Made by a program: the position numbers and the translations under genes. The notes beneath the pieces were generated by a model. That model was given only the letters and a program-made list of their open reading frames with translations. It had not been told where the DNA came from and searched no databases. A stretch of 64,000 bases of DNA from Actinomucor elegans (lineage: Eukaryota; Mucoromycota; Mucoromycetes; Mucorales; Mucoraceae), in the NCBI GenBank assembly GCA_026027325.1, contig JAMSLZ010000006.1, positions 372,001-436,000 of the forward strand, written 5' to 3'. Below, piece by piece: positions 37,101 to 48,320 of this stretch; the stretch's first letter is position 1; each line of letters starts with the position of its first letter.

Positions 37101-39453
37101 ATGAAAGCTGCTTGTTGGCTTCTATTCAGCCTTTTACCGACAGCAACCATAGCACAGACATTTAATTACGGGTCAAGGTTCCCAAAGGATAAACTATACA
37201 ACTTGGAACCCAATACCATTGGTTTAGATGGAATCGACGGTACTGTGGCTGCATTTGGCGACTTTAATGGCGATAAATTGTGAGTTTTACATTCTTTTTT
37301 TTTCCTCTGATGAATTGGTATTAACTTTGTAAAAAAAAAAAAAAAAAAAAGTACAGACCTCTTTGTGTTGAGTTCAGATCAAACCTCTTTATCCATTTAC
37401 TTATGGGATCATCGTAAGGCTTGACAGAAAAAAAAAAAATTATGCAAGCATACTAACTGTCAACTGCTAGAGGGATTCAGTTTTAAACCACTTTCCAAGA
37501 CAAAGTTGATACAGCCAGGATTTATTATAACAAACGTCGTGCCTGGCGATTATAATTATGACGGTAATTTGGATGTGTTGCTTATGGGTGAGGAAAACCC
37601 AAACAAGAACCCAACAAACGAGATAAAGATGCAGATTTATCTCGGCAATGGAAATGATACGTTTGGTATAGATTAAAAAAAAATTAGAATGATACAATCA
37701 GTTAACGTTAGATTTAATAGAATCCGAAGCAATTAAACTACCTTCAGCACAAAACTCGTTGCCGATTGTGTTAGATATTAATGGCGACATGAAGACTGAT
37801 CTATTAGGATATTCCAAAGATGCAAACGAGCTGAGTGTATGGACAAACGTAGCTCTATCTGACTCCAATAACCCGAACGCATTATTCAACTTGTAAAGCT
37901 CAGATTCTTCATGGTTAGCTTCTGTATACTAAATATTCTATAGAACTACAGCTTCTCAATACTTTGACAGGCATTCCGTTGATAGATGCACTTGGTCTAA
38001 TCCTCATTCAAATGCATTTGTAGACTTGGATGGCGATTGTTTAGCAGGTAGATGGACTATGACCATACCTTAGTTAAAGACTAACTTTGTGCATAGATTT
38101 GGTTTTTGTTTGTTCAAAGTCAAGTGGAGCCCACTCAATACAGATATGGACAAATGATCGAGATCAAGGCTTCAAATTATCGCAAGAAGCAGATTTACCA
38201 ACTGGAGCAGGCCCTCTTAGTTTTGCAGATATAGATGGAGATGGATCAATAGATATTGTTTTTCCAGTTTGCAAAGGCACTACTTGTAGCATCCATGTAG
38301 TTTACAATCAGCAGATGGGATTGTGTACTAAATCAAAAGAGTCTACAAATACTACTTGCCGTAAGGCCCAGCATTTATGCGTAGCAGATCCTCATTTCAA
38401 GTTTGATTTTACTAAACCCAATACCAAGGATTACATTGTGTTTGACATGGATACGTACTTGCACGGTAAAGAACACATAATCACAAACGATATCAGTTTT
38501 AGAGGCAAGTTACCTGTGCCAATACATACAGGCGATTACAATCTGGATGGATACCCTGATCTACTAGTAACTACCAGTGAACGCGTCATTTTACTACAGT
38601 CCATTCTATGTGATTCCAAATTATGTGCTAGCAGTGCCGCTCAGGCAGAGAGAAGATCGTTTACTATGGTAACCACTGGAACTGATATACTCAACAAGAT
38701 TCCTAATCCTAGCCAAGCAGCCTTTTTCGATATTGATGAAGATGTAAGTTATCATACCGTATAAGCCGCCAGTCTTTTAACTAATATTATACAAATAGGG
38801 ATCTCTGGATATACTAGTGCTACAGAATATCAAAGGCACTGATGCAGGCCGATCACCTAACTTTGTAATCAACAACTTCTTTAACGACGCATTCTTCCTT
38901 AAAGGCTTGGGTAAAGTAGATAAAACAAACCAACGCATAAATGGTCAGCTAATCCATCATAGTATCTAATGGCGTTATTGATCTGGAAGCCTATGGTGTA
39001 AACTATCCCGGTGCCTCATTAAAATTTACTGTATTAGATACATCAGGCGTGAAACGTTCCCATCAAGTCTCTCAACTATCACAATCAGGCTATCTATCAT
39101 TGCAAACACCTTACTGTCTCTTTGGTCTCGGTCGAACAAACAACTATGTAGAAGAACTGTTTGCTGGTGTTACCCGTCATCAAGACAAGAATTATTTCTT
39201 TTATGAAGGTGTCATTCCAAACTCCCAGCTCGTCTTTTTACCCTATCAGCCCGAGCATGTCGAAGATAGTTCTTCATGGAAAGTAGAGCTCTATATCAAA
39301 CCAGCCGATTATGTACCTTGGGTGCTCGTCGTATTGATTGCTGCTTCGGTTATTTTGGCCATTGTCGTAGTAGTGCTTCGAACTATGGAAAAAAGAGAGG
39401 ATGAAATGGAAAGAAGAAAAGCGCTTCACATTATCAATTTCGATGCTCTATAA
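37101..39453 (+). CDS. FG-GAP repeat membrane protein, ITFG1/TIP (linkin)-like
   Basis: Type I membrane protein with an integrin-alpha-like beta-propeller. Spliced model of 656 aa (human ITFG1 is about 612); exons 37101-37279, 37352-37413, 37471-37665, 37712-37892, 37944-38047, 38097-38743, 38799-38910, 38963-39453. A signal peptide covers residues 1-18. FG-GAP/VCBS calcium-loop motifs recur: 'FGDFNGDKFTDLFVL', 'GDYNYDGNLDVLL', 'DINGDMKTDLLGY', 'DLDGDCLADLVFV', 'DIDGDGSIDIVFP', 'GDYNLDGYPDLLV', 'DIDEDGSLDILVL'. The C-terminal part has 'TPYCLFGLGRTNNYVEEL' and a membrane helix 'WVLVVLIAASVILAIVVVV', then a short charged cytoplasmic tail. The intron with a run of about 20 A (37280-37351) has its acceptor set by the frame. 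The fungal role is unknown. Confidence 0.9.
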
Positions 39454-39524
39454 TATATATAATCTCGGTAGTAATCGAGTTGCATTTTGGATCTGTTTTT
39501 ATTGGGTTTATTGTATAAAGAGGT

Positions 39525-39802
39525 TTACTTGGATTCAGGAGACAAATCTTGTTTTGTTTGAGCAGCAGCAAAGTTCCATTTACGCTATTGAATAAAATAA
39601 ATGAGTGAAAACCTTTACAATGTTTGTAATTGAAACATACGTCTGTAGCATAAGCAAGTGCTGTAAGTCCAACAGGGATAGCAATACCCCAGAATAAAGA
39701 TCTTCTAGTATTTCTCTTATTCCAAGCAAAGTAGAGGTGGGTGTTTTCACGAAGAGAAGCCCATCTTTCAATAGCGGGATCAATCTTGAGTCCTTCAGCC
39801 AT
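39525..39802 (-). CDS. NDUFB4: Complex I subunit NDUFB4 (B15 family)
   Basis: Accessory membrane-arm subunit of mitochondrial NADH:ubiquinone oxidoreductase. Two exons, 39802-39641 and 39584-39525 (56-bp intron), 73 aa. It starts 'MAEGLKIDPAIERWASLREN', then 'HLYFAWNKRNTRRSLFWG', a single hydrophobic helix 'IAIPVGLTALAYAT', and ends 'KWNFAAAQTKQDLSPESK'. The pattern 'IDPAIERW..(R)E.T' followed by 'W..R..R' and one membrane span is that of fungal B15/NDUFB4. Its end lies 71 bp from the end of the convergent FG-GAP gene. Presence of complex I implies a respiring mitochondrion. Confidence 0.85.
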
Positions 39803-40362
39803 TTTATATCTTATAATGTAAGTTTAGAGGGTCAAAAGAAAAAAACATCTGGGGAGATTTGCCCACCACTACAACACAAGCACACGTCATCACAGAATTA
39901 GCTGAGCTGGATTATAGTTGTAATTGGATATCTGAGTATAAATGTATATCATCGATATCATCACCATCGTGCACTATAGGAGAAAGGTTGATTTTCGTAT
40001 AGAATATTGTTGGATTATATAGTTGAATGGGATAACAAAAATACAGCGTAAACGGTTAAGATTTAAATGCTACATGACATTTACACGAATATCAATGAAA
40101 TTTTAATATTCAAAGTTTGCTGTGTAATATTTTATGTACGTGCTTCCAGAATAAAATGATGTTTTTCAATGAAATTTATATATAACTCATTGAGCAAACT
40201 TTTCTGTTATATATTAGCTTACCATTTGTTTCATGTAGTTCACACTAAATCTTATAGATGAACTTTTAAAATTGTTCAGTTATGATGTTACGATAATAAA
40301 CCGTAATTGTTACTTAAGTAGTATGTTTTTTATTACTTCCAGCTAATATATATGTTCTTCAT
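39803..40362. other. Intergenic, NDUFB4 promoter side
   Basis: 560 bp, AT-rich. The first 100 bp probably hold the NDUFB4 promoter. Nothing else recognised. Confidence 0.35.
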
Positions 40363-40990
40363 TCATAGGAGAAGGTATCTCCAAACCATATCCGATAATG
40401 CTATCTGTGCTAACAATAAAACAAGTTCTGTTTTCTTGCAAGAGATATTTGCGGCACTATAGGATTTGAAGATGCTTTTTAGTTGAATTCCCAAATAGAG
40501 AAAAGTAACTGTAGGTGTTTTACCTCCTCTTTTCATTTCAATTGTCTGCCAGTTTAATGCCATTGTGTGGTGCACTTGTCCTCCATTACCAAGTGACCCT
40601 GATCCCAGGGAAACAGTAAATGCTTTGCAATTTACATGCCATTCAGTCGGGATAAATAGTTCTCGCTTGATTTCCAGAGAATTAACGTAGTTGGAAGTTG
40701 AAGTATCAAGTGCTTTTGAAATCACAACCTGCTTCCATTTAGTCTTAATAGTTAAACCACAAATTGTATCTCGATTAAAATCGTTAAATTCCTTTTTTCT
40801 CTTGCGCGCTTTGATTCGCGATATCTGAAAGTGTGATGTTAGGCAAAGTTTACATAGTAAAAGGGAATGACCCTTTATTATTTGAGCCTTATACTCACCT
40901 TTAATTGGCTTAGGAAGAAATGTCCGTTGATTATGCTATTTGGCAACGGGGCTATAACCTTATATCCTGAAGGTTTAAGGATCGTTAGCT
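40363..40990 (-). pseudogene. Remnant of an unknown two-exon gene beside a repeat copy
   Basis: A 154-codon open frame (40824-40363) is preceded by a good 74-bp intron (40898-40825, GTGAGT donor, CTTTCAG acceptor) and an upstream open exon ending 'NSIINGHFFLSQLK'. The join keeps frame and gives a protein-like basic sequence with 'ARKRKKEFNDFNRDTICG', 'TIKTKWKQVVISKALDTS' and 'GGQVHHTMALNWQTIEMKR'. No ATG opens the upstream exon before it runs into the dispersed repeat at 41027-41095, so the 5' end seems lost or lies further off. I do not recognise the family; the repeat at its edge suggests a mobile-element-borne or element-truncated gene. Confidence 0.4.
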
Positions 40991-41026
40991 GCAATAGTAG
41001 CAATAGTACGCATATCGACTTGGATC

Positions 41027-41095
41027 TCGCACGATCTCGGTTCAATATTGCATTTAAGAAGTAAATAGTTTTCAAAATGAACCACTAAATCTATT
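41027..41095 (+). repeat. Dispersed inverted-arm repeat copy
   Basis: Reads 'gatctcggttcaatattgc' and 'ttcaaaatgaaccactaaa', matching the family core in the plus orientation. It abuts the broken gene on its left. Confidence 0.6.
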
Positions 41096-41271
41096 TAACA
41101 AAACTGCTCCCTAACACTACAAACGAATTGTAGCAAACTGAGTTTTTTAAAAGAGTGGCATATTTTACTGTGCCTCCAACAATAATCCCTTCTGAAAACC
41201 GCAGTCCTGTTTAAGTGTCAAAATAAGGGCACAACTAAGACATTTTTTTTTATCAAGAAAGGTCTTTTGAA

Positions 41272-43116
41272 ATGCGTATTTGCTATTATGATTTACTCGA
41301 CATCGATCGACAGGCAACAGCATTAGATATCAAAAAGGCTTACAGAAAGCAAGCATTAGTTTGGCATCCCGGTAAGACAGATCAAAAGGCAATATGCACT
41401 AGTCAATTGGCTGACATGTTATCAAGACAAGAATGGTGATAGAGTACAAGAAGCTACAGATCGTTTCTCACTGATCCAAGAAGCTTATGAAGTTTTATCT
41501 GACCCTCAAGAACGTGCTTGGTATGAGCGTCTTTATGCATACATTTGTGGCAGTAAAATAACTTTTGTTGTTTTTTTTTAGGTATGATGGCCATAGAGAC
41601 TCTATTTTACGAGGCAACGATAGTAAAAACCAACGCGACAGTAGTGCAGGCACGGCTGCCGAGGACTTAATGCGGTACTTTAGTGTTTCAGAATTTAAAG
41701 GTTATGAAGATACACCTAAAGTAAGAGGCAGTCGTTTGGATTAACATGTATACTAATTTGCATAAATTTTTATCAGGGCTTTTATAACGTATACCGTAAC
41801 TTGTTTCAAAAGCTTGCTAATGAAGAAGAAGAAGCATTTAGAAACAATCCACCTGAAGACGACGATGACCACCACTCGGCTACATCATACCCAATGTTTG
41901 GTAATGCCAAGACGCCCTTCGCAGACAATGACGGACATTTGGGATACGGTGCATATGTTCGTGACTTTTACAGTGCTTGGTCTAATTTTAGTTCTGCCAA
42001 ATCGTTTATATGGATGGATAAATGGCGATTATCAGACGCACCTAGTAGACCTATACGTCGACAAATGGAAAAAGAAAACAAAAAAGCACGCGAAGTGGCT
42101 AGAAAAGAATACAATGATACTGTTCGAGTAAGTCCTTTTTTTCAAGAAAATCACAATCGTTTTTTGACAGTTTAATTACTTAGAATCTTGCAGAATTTGT
42201 TAGAAAGAGAGATCCACGTGTAAAGGCTTATTTAGTAGAGGAGCAGAAGCGAAAAGAAGCCTTAGCTGCTGAACAAAAGGCTCGCATACAAAAGGAAAAG
42301 CAAGAATTACAAGCTAAAGCTGCAGATTATCAGGTACCTGAGTGGGCTAAAGTAGATGATTTGGATAATCAAGATTTCGAAGAACAAGAAGAGGAAGAAG
42401 AAGATATTAGTGAATTCTATTGCGTTGTTTGCGATAAAGCCTATAAAAGCGAAAGGCAATTTACAAGCCATGAAAGCAGTAAACGTCATTTAGAAAATGT
42501 AGAGATCCTTCGACAAGAAATGCTGGCAGACGAGGAAAATTTTGAATTGCAAGATGGTGTGCCACTTGATATAGACGCTGGTATTCCTGTCGAGAACAAT
42601 GATGATCTATCTGCAGATTTAGAACAGTTGGATCTGTCAGAACAAGAGGAACCGGAGATCATAGCAATCAACAACAATAAAAAGAAGAAGAAGAAGAACA
42701 AGAACAAGATGACACCACATTGGGGCTTTGATGAAGAGACTATACCAGATGATATGGATGAAATGAGCATGCTAGCTGCAGCTCTTGAAGAAGAAAAGTC
42801 CAGAAGGAGGAGAAAGGGAAACAATAGAGCAGTGTCTCCTGCGCCAGCAGATACTGAACAAGATGACACACCAATAATAGAGAAAGAGAGTGCTAAAACT
42901 AAGCGAGAAAAGCGAAAAGAAAAGAAGAAGCTAAAGGAAGAAAGTGGGCTTACAGAGGTAAGTAATTAGGGCCGTACATCAGTAAACAATGTATTGAAAA
43001 CTTTGTAGAATGCCTGTACTATCTGTAGTGAACAATTTGAATCAAGAAATCAATTGTTCAAGCATCTTAGTGAACACGAACAGGGTAAAGGAAAGAAGGG
43101 AAGTAGAAGACGCTGA
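41272..43116 (+). CDS. JJJ1: J-domain co-chaperone JJJ1 / DNAJC21
   Basis: Cytosolic Hsp70 co-chaperone that helps release shuttling factors from pre-60S ribosomal particles. Spliced model of 521 aa; exons 41272-41371, 41427-41520, 41582-41720, 41777-42127, 42184-42957, 43009-43116. The J domain starts '[20 protein letters not shown]' and has the HPD motif in 'WHPDKNGD', formed across intron 1. Then come '[17 protein letters not shown]' and '[20 protein letters not shown]', the JJJ1 middle region; charged coiled coils; a U1-type C2H2 finger '[19 protein letters not shown]' to 'KRH'; and a last finger '[20 protein letters not shown]'. It ends in a basic tail. The order J domain, coiled coil, two zinc fingers is diagnostic. 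Confidence 0.95.
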
Positions 43117-43152
43117 ATAGACTATCATGTACAGTAAACTGTTTATTATAAA

Positions 43153-44548
43153 TTAAAATACAGACGCATCTTCAAATAGTACTCTAGGTCTTAATGGCCA
43201 TTGATCAAACTTGACAGCTACTTCATCAATTTGTGCTGCTGTCATCTCTCCAATAAGAATTTTGGGATCAAATGATAATCTACTAAGGATGATATCGGCG
43301 CCAGGCCCTAAAGTTCTAATGCAAAGGGTTGGTATTTACTATCGAGAAGCAATCAATGTAACTTACTTGACCATATGAGATAAAGGCTTCTTTTGCATAA
43401 CAAACAGATGCTTTAGCACATATTCAAACACATCCCATTGAGCTAAATAATAAGAATAAGAATCATGCTGACCCTAAGAAAGGAATGTTTACTTACAATT
43501 GATCAAGTTATGTTCATAAGGTACAATATGAACTAGATGGTAAACGCCCTATTATAATCACGTTGGTACATAGAAAGTATAAAGCAAGCTATGCATCTTA
43601 CATGAGGATATACATCTTCCGCTTTAGTCGAATACACCAACTCAACGTCAGCAGAAGCCTCGGCAATCACACTCATCTTACAGCGAATATGGTTCTTGGG
43701 TGGTGCAACATATTTCTACACTGAATGTCTCAGTAATGTTTACTTGAGAATTAGTTATCTGTGCTTACCTGATACAATGTTTCTGGGACCCAAAATGCCA
43801 TTTGGATACGGCCAAGCGTATGTATTGCCATTTTGTTCACTATACAGGTTGTGAATTGGGCCAAAAGCTGCTCACCTCGACTTCCCTTAGGTAATGTGCC
43901 AGTAAATAAGAGATCTGGGTGGACTAGATCCATAATACATTAGTGATGGTTTTCCAATATCATCTCCTAAGCGAACCTTTTGACCAGTCCTTATTCTCCA
44001 TTAATCCAAGATACTGAGGATCTTTCAAATCATTGTATGTGTCCCAATCATAGCCATCTTTCTTTAAAACTTCAATCACACCATCGGACTCTTGGCTCAT
44101 ACCCTATTATCACAATATCAACTCATGGAATCTTTTATAATATATAAAGACCTTACTTCTAACCAATGATGATAAATCGTTTGGGGCTCCAGTGCTATTA
44201 CTCGCTTAAATCCACCCTCTTTCAGTGCATGAGTCCAAGCACCGAGACCTACAGTGTATGTTGAGTATTCTCAAAACTCAAAAGTTTGTCTTTCAAGAGT
44301 TACCTGGGTATATTTCAACCGCGGTCATGTTTTCTTTATTCTTCAAGTTGAGTTGCTCAAGCGCTTTGGCTATTGTAGAATCTTAAGTATGTTTTACAGA
44401 ACTGTCAAGACGAGATCTTACCCGCAATTTTGGGGCTTCCAATCGTCACTCTCGGTGAAACGCTGTTTCTATGTCGAAATTGCTTTGACCATTCAGTTAC
44501 TGGAGGAAACTTCTTTGAAAAAGGTATCAGCTTTAGTTTGTTACTCAT
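43153..44548 (-). CDS. MTF1: Mtf1-like mitochondrial transcription factor (KsgA/Dim1 family)
   Basis: Related to rRNA adenine dimethyltransferases; the fungal Mtf1 branch acts as the specificity factor of mitochondrial RNA polymerase. Spliced model of 323 aa (yeast Mtf1 is 341); exons 44548-44422, 44369-44304, 44248-44157, 44103-43977, 43923-43769, 43715-43602, 43548-43497, 43442-43367, 43315-43153. Motif I is 'TAVEIYPGLGAWTHAL', a form of the SAM-binding E-x-G-x-G loop, followed by 'VIALEPQ'. The NPPY/NLPY catalytic motif of true methylases is not apparent where 'HPDLLFTGTLPKG' occurs, which favours Mtf1 over TFB1M/Dim1. 'GEQLLAQFTTCI' and 'GRIQMAFWVPETLY' match the fungal pattern. The intron at 43976-43924 has an unusual GTTCGC donor. 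Only 36 bp separate its end from JJJ1. Confidence 0.85.
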
Positions 44549-47192
44549 ATCTGTCAAACAAAAACAAGAGGGTCAAAGTTTTTTTTTCTTTCTTTTTTCT
44601 TCCAAGCTTTGAAAAGCATTTACCCTTGACAGGAAGCTCCGCTTAACAGTCACACAGGGACTCGCTTCATGCAAGGACAACCATTCAGCATTATCTTATG
44701 TGGTCCCTTTTTGACCGATTGACCATTTACAATTAATTTTAATAATAAGTCAAAAAAAAAGTGATAAGACATAAATAATGCAATCGATTTAAAGTTTCAG
44801 CGTGTATAGAAGTTCGGAGAGCGACGCTAGCTATTAAATCCAGCATAAAAATCTCCTGAATGAAAGCAAAATAAGTTCAGTTATCAGAAAAAACATGTTA
44901 TTAAGAGCATCCAAGAGATGCAGTAGCTCATTATAAGATTGAACAACCAATCAAATGTGACTTGAGACCGAGATCGGCTGAGAGATTTATTTAAACTGTA
45001 TGGAGATGACTAAAACAGAGCCAATTTATTAAGACGTAATATGCCTATTGGAATTGAGTCAAATAATGATTATAATATACGCAGCAGCTCATTGTGAACT
45101 TGTACTAGTCATCAAAAGTGACATTAAACAGGATTGTAAAAAAGTTAAAATGGCCCAATTTCTGAATTTAACCAAAAAGTATATACTTTGGCCCAAACTT
45201 TTATTTTATACGTTTATTGTGTAGGGTGAAGACGAATACAAGTCCAAACGTAGCTGTTACATATATTAAAGTTATTATTTGACCTGATCTCAATAAGTGT
45301 ATTATGTTTTAGCGATTGGCTGCAATTACGGATATTTTATGTCAATTAGATCCATAGATCTATAGATCTCTTGATCGATCTCGATTCAATGTCGCATCAG
45401 ATGAGTGGATTGTATTAAAAATGAACAACTGCATCTGATGAGACTCATGGCATACTATACTGCGCTCTTCGACTCGTGTATATTTACCAACTTGTGATTT
45501 TGATGAACCATTTGGTCGTTTATTTTTGGTTTACTCGATTGCATATTTCACTAAATCAAGAGCCGATTGTATAGATAATCAGATAACGGGACCAATTAAC
45601 GTTTATTTCAGTACATAATAAGAAATTGCTTCCGTGTCAGATAATGATGTATCCCCCCATCTAACTATGGATTGGAGAACAGTATTCTTAATCCATACAG
45701 ACACAATAAAAAGAATACCATACCACTGTTTAATTCATATCTCTTTTGCCTGAAATCTTCTCTTTATCTCACGCGTTCAAGTTTATACCTTTTCAATGCA
45801 GCATACATGAGTAATCAAGCCTGCTTTTTATTGGTCCTTCATGGTGCGCTAATGTCGACTGGCTTTCCATCCGAGTCTAGAGCTGGTTCAAACTCCTTCA
45901 CGTTTCGCGAATTTCCTTACGTGTTAAGATTTCCTGATGTATACAAATCACTGTATTGTAAAACGAGCTGGCTAGAGCTATTTCTAGAGTCTAAGGCTAA
46001 TGGAGACTTTCTACGACATTATCAAGTGCGGATCGCTGCAGTGCCTTTAAAGAAAAACGCGTTAATGCATCCTTTATTTTCGTGTAAGACCATTATCGGT
46101 CTTTTTTTTCTTTTAATAAACGATACCTTTTTATATCTTCTGGCCGACAAAGAAGCAACGAGTTCCATTCTATCAAAAGAGTAAAAATGAGAAAAAGAAA
46201 GGTATGGAAACTAGTCTTTTTATATGGCGTTTTATCAAGACCAATCTTATTTCACATAATGTATACAAATTTACGATCCATTTATCCGCATAAACCAGTA
46301 GAAGAATCTCTGTCGAGATCTTAGTGTTTTCATGTACCACCATCATGCCTTCGGTTATGCTTCGAATTTGGAAAGGCAGAGGAACAAGGGCATTCTCACA
46401 GCAAAAGATGAAACCGTTTATTGTGGCGCTTCTCTTATGCATTGTTGCTGGAGGGGCTAGTTCCAGGAACATTAATTAATTAGTGGACTCGATTCAGACC
46501 CATCGCAAATGAAATGAAATAAGATTCTAGACAGTTCCCGGTTGTTCGTCTTGATACCGGCAATCCAACCATGCGGATAAATGGAGTTTAGCGCAAAATA
46601 TAGCAGTCTTGTGTAATATTGTATTTTATGCGAAATCCTTCTTTTGTCAAGGCCTCCTGCGAATAGTATCGGAGTAGAAGCACCTTGTATTAACTGGAAC
46701 TTTAATGCTGTAAAAATAGTTTCATTACCCTCAAAGATCCCCAGTCCTATTCGTGGCTGACTTATATACCATTCTCGTCACTGTGGCGGTTTAACCCCAA
46801 TCATTTGAGCAATATGCAGGCACGGAAATCAACCCGAAAATTTGATCAAGTAGAACTGCACTTTATAGTTGAAAACAAACATACACCTCAACTGATTCAA
46901 CGTCTTACAAAAGTTTACATTCAGTTTGAAACCTACTCTTTTGTTATTGCATGATATTATTTACGCGTTCGAAGCAGACTACTTTTTGGATTATAAACAC
47001 CTGCTTGAAACATAAATCTGCTTGAGGAATTCTACACGTGAACCCGTCTATCCTTTGACGGGGCTAGATCTGCTTATGGTAATTTATCGGGACGAGAAAA
47101 CTGTCAGCGTTTTTTTTTATATATAAATACGCGTCTAAAGGACCCTTTCTTCTTACTACTCACCTAAAACAAACAGTTTTATTCTATTTAAT
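44549..47192. other. Intergenic with three repeat copies
   Basis: 2.6 kb without a recognised gene. Dispersed repeat copies: 44916-44990 (minus), 45081-45137 (minus, shorter) and 45351-45440 (plus, one of the best preserved: 'gatctcgattcaatgtcgc', 'aaaaatgaacaactgcatc'). The outer two are in inverted order about 0.4 kb apart and could be ends of one small element. A 170-codon plus frame at 45672-46184 has no protein-like features. The last 250 bp resemble the promoters of the other C2-gene copies. Confidence 0.45.
47119..47135 (+). promoter_or_regulatory. TATA plus ACGCGT module of the C2-CBM gene
   Basis: 'tatataaa' at 47120-47127 is followed at once by ACGCGT at 47129-47134. The same pair with the same spacing occurs before the paralogue (51600-51614), so it has been kept since the duplication. 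ATG follows about 65-75 bp downstream. Confidence 0.55.
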
Positions 47193-48320
47193 ATGCTCCA
47201 TAGTCACACCGAAACCCACTCTTCTGTCTCTATCTCCACCCACTCTCACTCTTCTGCCTCTCTCTCCATCCACGTTAGCTCTGCTAGCGAGTTGGTCTCT
47301 GCACAGACTATTGGTAAGCAAGATCCTTTCCTTCAATTCTCTTTGGACTTGGACAATAAGGAATCTTTTATGAGAACCTTCACCCACAAGAACGCTGGTG
47401 CCAATGCTACCTGGAACCAATCCTTCACTGTCTCTTTGAACGGTGAGGCTGATCTCTATGTTGAAATCCTCGATGAAGAGTCTACTGTTAACGAAGTCAT
47501 TGGTTTCTGTGCTATTCCTATCAACCAAGTTGTTCATGCTCCTGGTGCCAACATGAATGGTCTCTTTGATATTTATGATACCAAGGGTGAACGCGCTGGT
47601 CAACTCAATTTGCAATTGGCTGCCCTCGGTTTCCCCAACTCTCAGCCTGCTGATCCTCAAGCTCAACCCGTTCGCGGTCAAAGTTACGTCAACGAAGCTC
47701 ATTGTGCTCGCATGAAGTCCACCAAGAAGAAGGCTACTGGTGTTGCCGTTGCCGGTGGTATCCTCGGTGCTGGTCTTGCTATTGGTGCTGGTTTCCTCGG
47801 TAAGAAGCTTTATGATGACCACCAACAAAACCAAGAAGAAGAGGCTGCTCAACAAGCTGAAGCCCAACGTCTTAAAGAAGAGGAAGAGCAAAAGCGTAAC
47901 CAGGAACGCGAGCAATTCGAGCAAGAACGCGCTCGTCTTCAACAAGAGAAGGAGGAGTTTGAACGTGAGAAGCAAAACAAAAACAATAACCAAGGTGGTG
48001 AATGTGAACCTCGTCAAAAGGAAGAGAAGAAAGAAAAGAAGGAAAAGAAGGAGTGCCGTCGTCGCAACAGTAACGATTCTGATGAAGGTCGCCACCACAA
48101 CCGTCGCAACAGCAACTCTTCTGATGAAGGCCGTCGTCACCGTCGCAACAGTAACTCTTCTGATGATGAAGCTGATGCCAAGAAGTGGAACCCTGTTGGC
48201 ACTTATGCTGCTGGTGACCGCGTCAAGTATCACGGTAATGTCTACGTCTGTCTTCAAGGCCACACCTCCAACCCTACATGGCAACCCGGAGCTGCTCACT
48301 CTCTCTGGCAAGCCGAGTAA
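47193..48320 (+). CDS. C2 domain / glycine zipper / coiled coil / CBM5-12 fusion protein
   Basis: Intronless, 375 aa, unknown function. The N-terminus is Ser/His-rich with an internal duplication of the first 15 residues. Residues about 20-150 form a C2-like domain ('ASLSIHVSSASELVSAQTIG', 'QDPFLQFSL', 'ATWNQSFTVSLNGEADLYVE', 'GLFDIYD'). Residues 181-205 are a glycine-zipper hydrophobic stretch ('GVAVAGGILGAGLAIGAGFL'). Residues 208-262 are an E/Q/K/R coiled coil. A Lys/Glu tract is followed by three repeats with RRNS (PKA-type) sites at 289-322. The C-terminal 45 residues ('WNPVGTYAAGDRVKYHG', 'PTWQPGAAHSLWQAE') are a CBM5/12 chitin-binding module. No signal peptide is visible, so how the CBM would meet chitin is unclear. 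The paralogue at 51677 lacks everything after the zipper. High GC and regular codon use suggest strong expression. Confidence 0.92.
   Translation: MLHSHTETHSSVSISTHSHSSASLSIHVSSASELVSAQTIGKQDPFLQFSLDLDNKESFMRTFTHKNAGANATWNQSFTVSLNGEADLYVEILDEESTVNEVIGFCAIPINQVVHAPGANMNGLFDIYDTKGERAGQLNLQLAALGFPNSQPADPQAQPVRGQSYVNEAHCARMKSTKKKATGVAVAGGILGAGLAIGAGFLGKKLYDDHQQNQEEEAAQQAEAQRLKEEEEQKRNQEREQFEQERARLQQEKEEFEREKQNKNNNQGGECEPRQKEEKKEKKEKKECRRRNSNDSDEGRHHNRRNSNSSDEGRRHRRNSNSSDDEADAKKWNPVGTYAAGDRVKYHGNVYVCLQGHTSNPTWQPGAAHSLWQAE

Noticed and set aside
43860..43895. GTGAGC...TATAG inside an Mtf1-like exon
   Set aside because: It would be a 36-bp intron, shorter than any other here, and removing it deletes 'GEQLLAQFTTCI', which matches the family. 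Kept as coding.
45672..46184. 170-codon plus-strand open frame
   Set aside because: No domain, signal or homologue-like block; composition looks like translated AT-rich spacer, and the leader shows no intron or TATA evidence.
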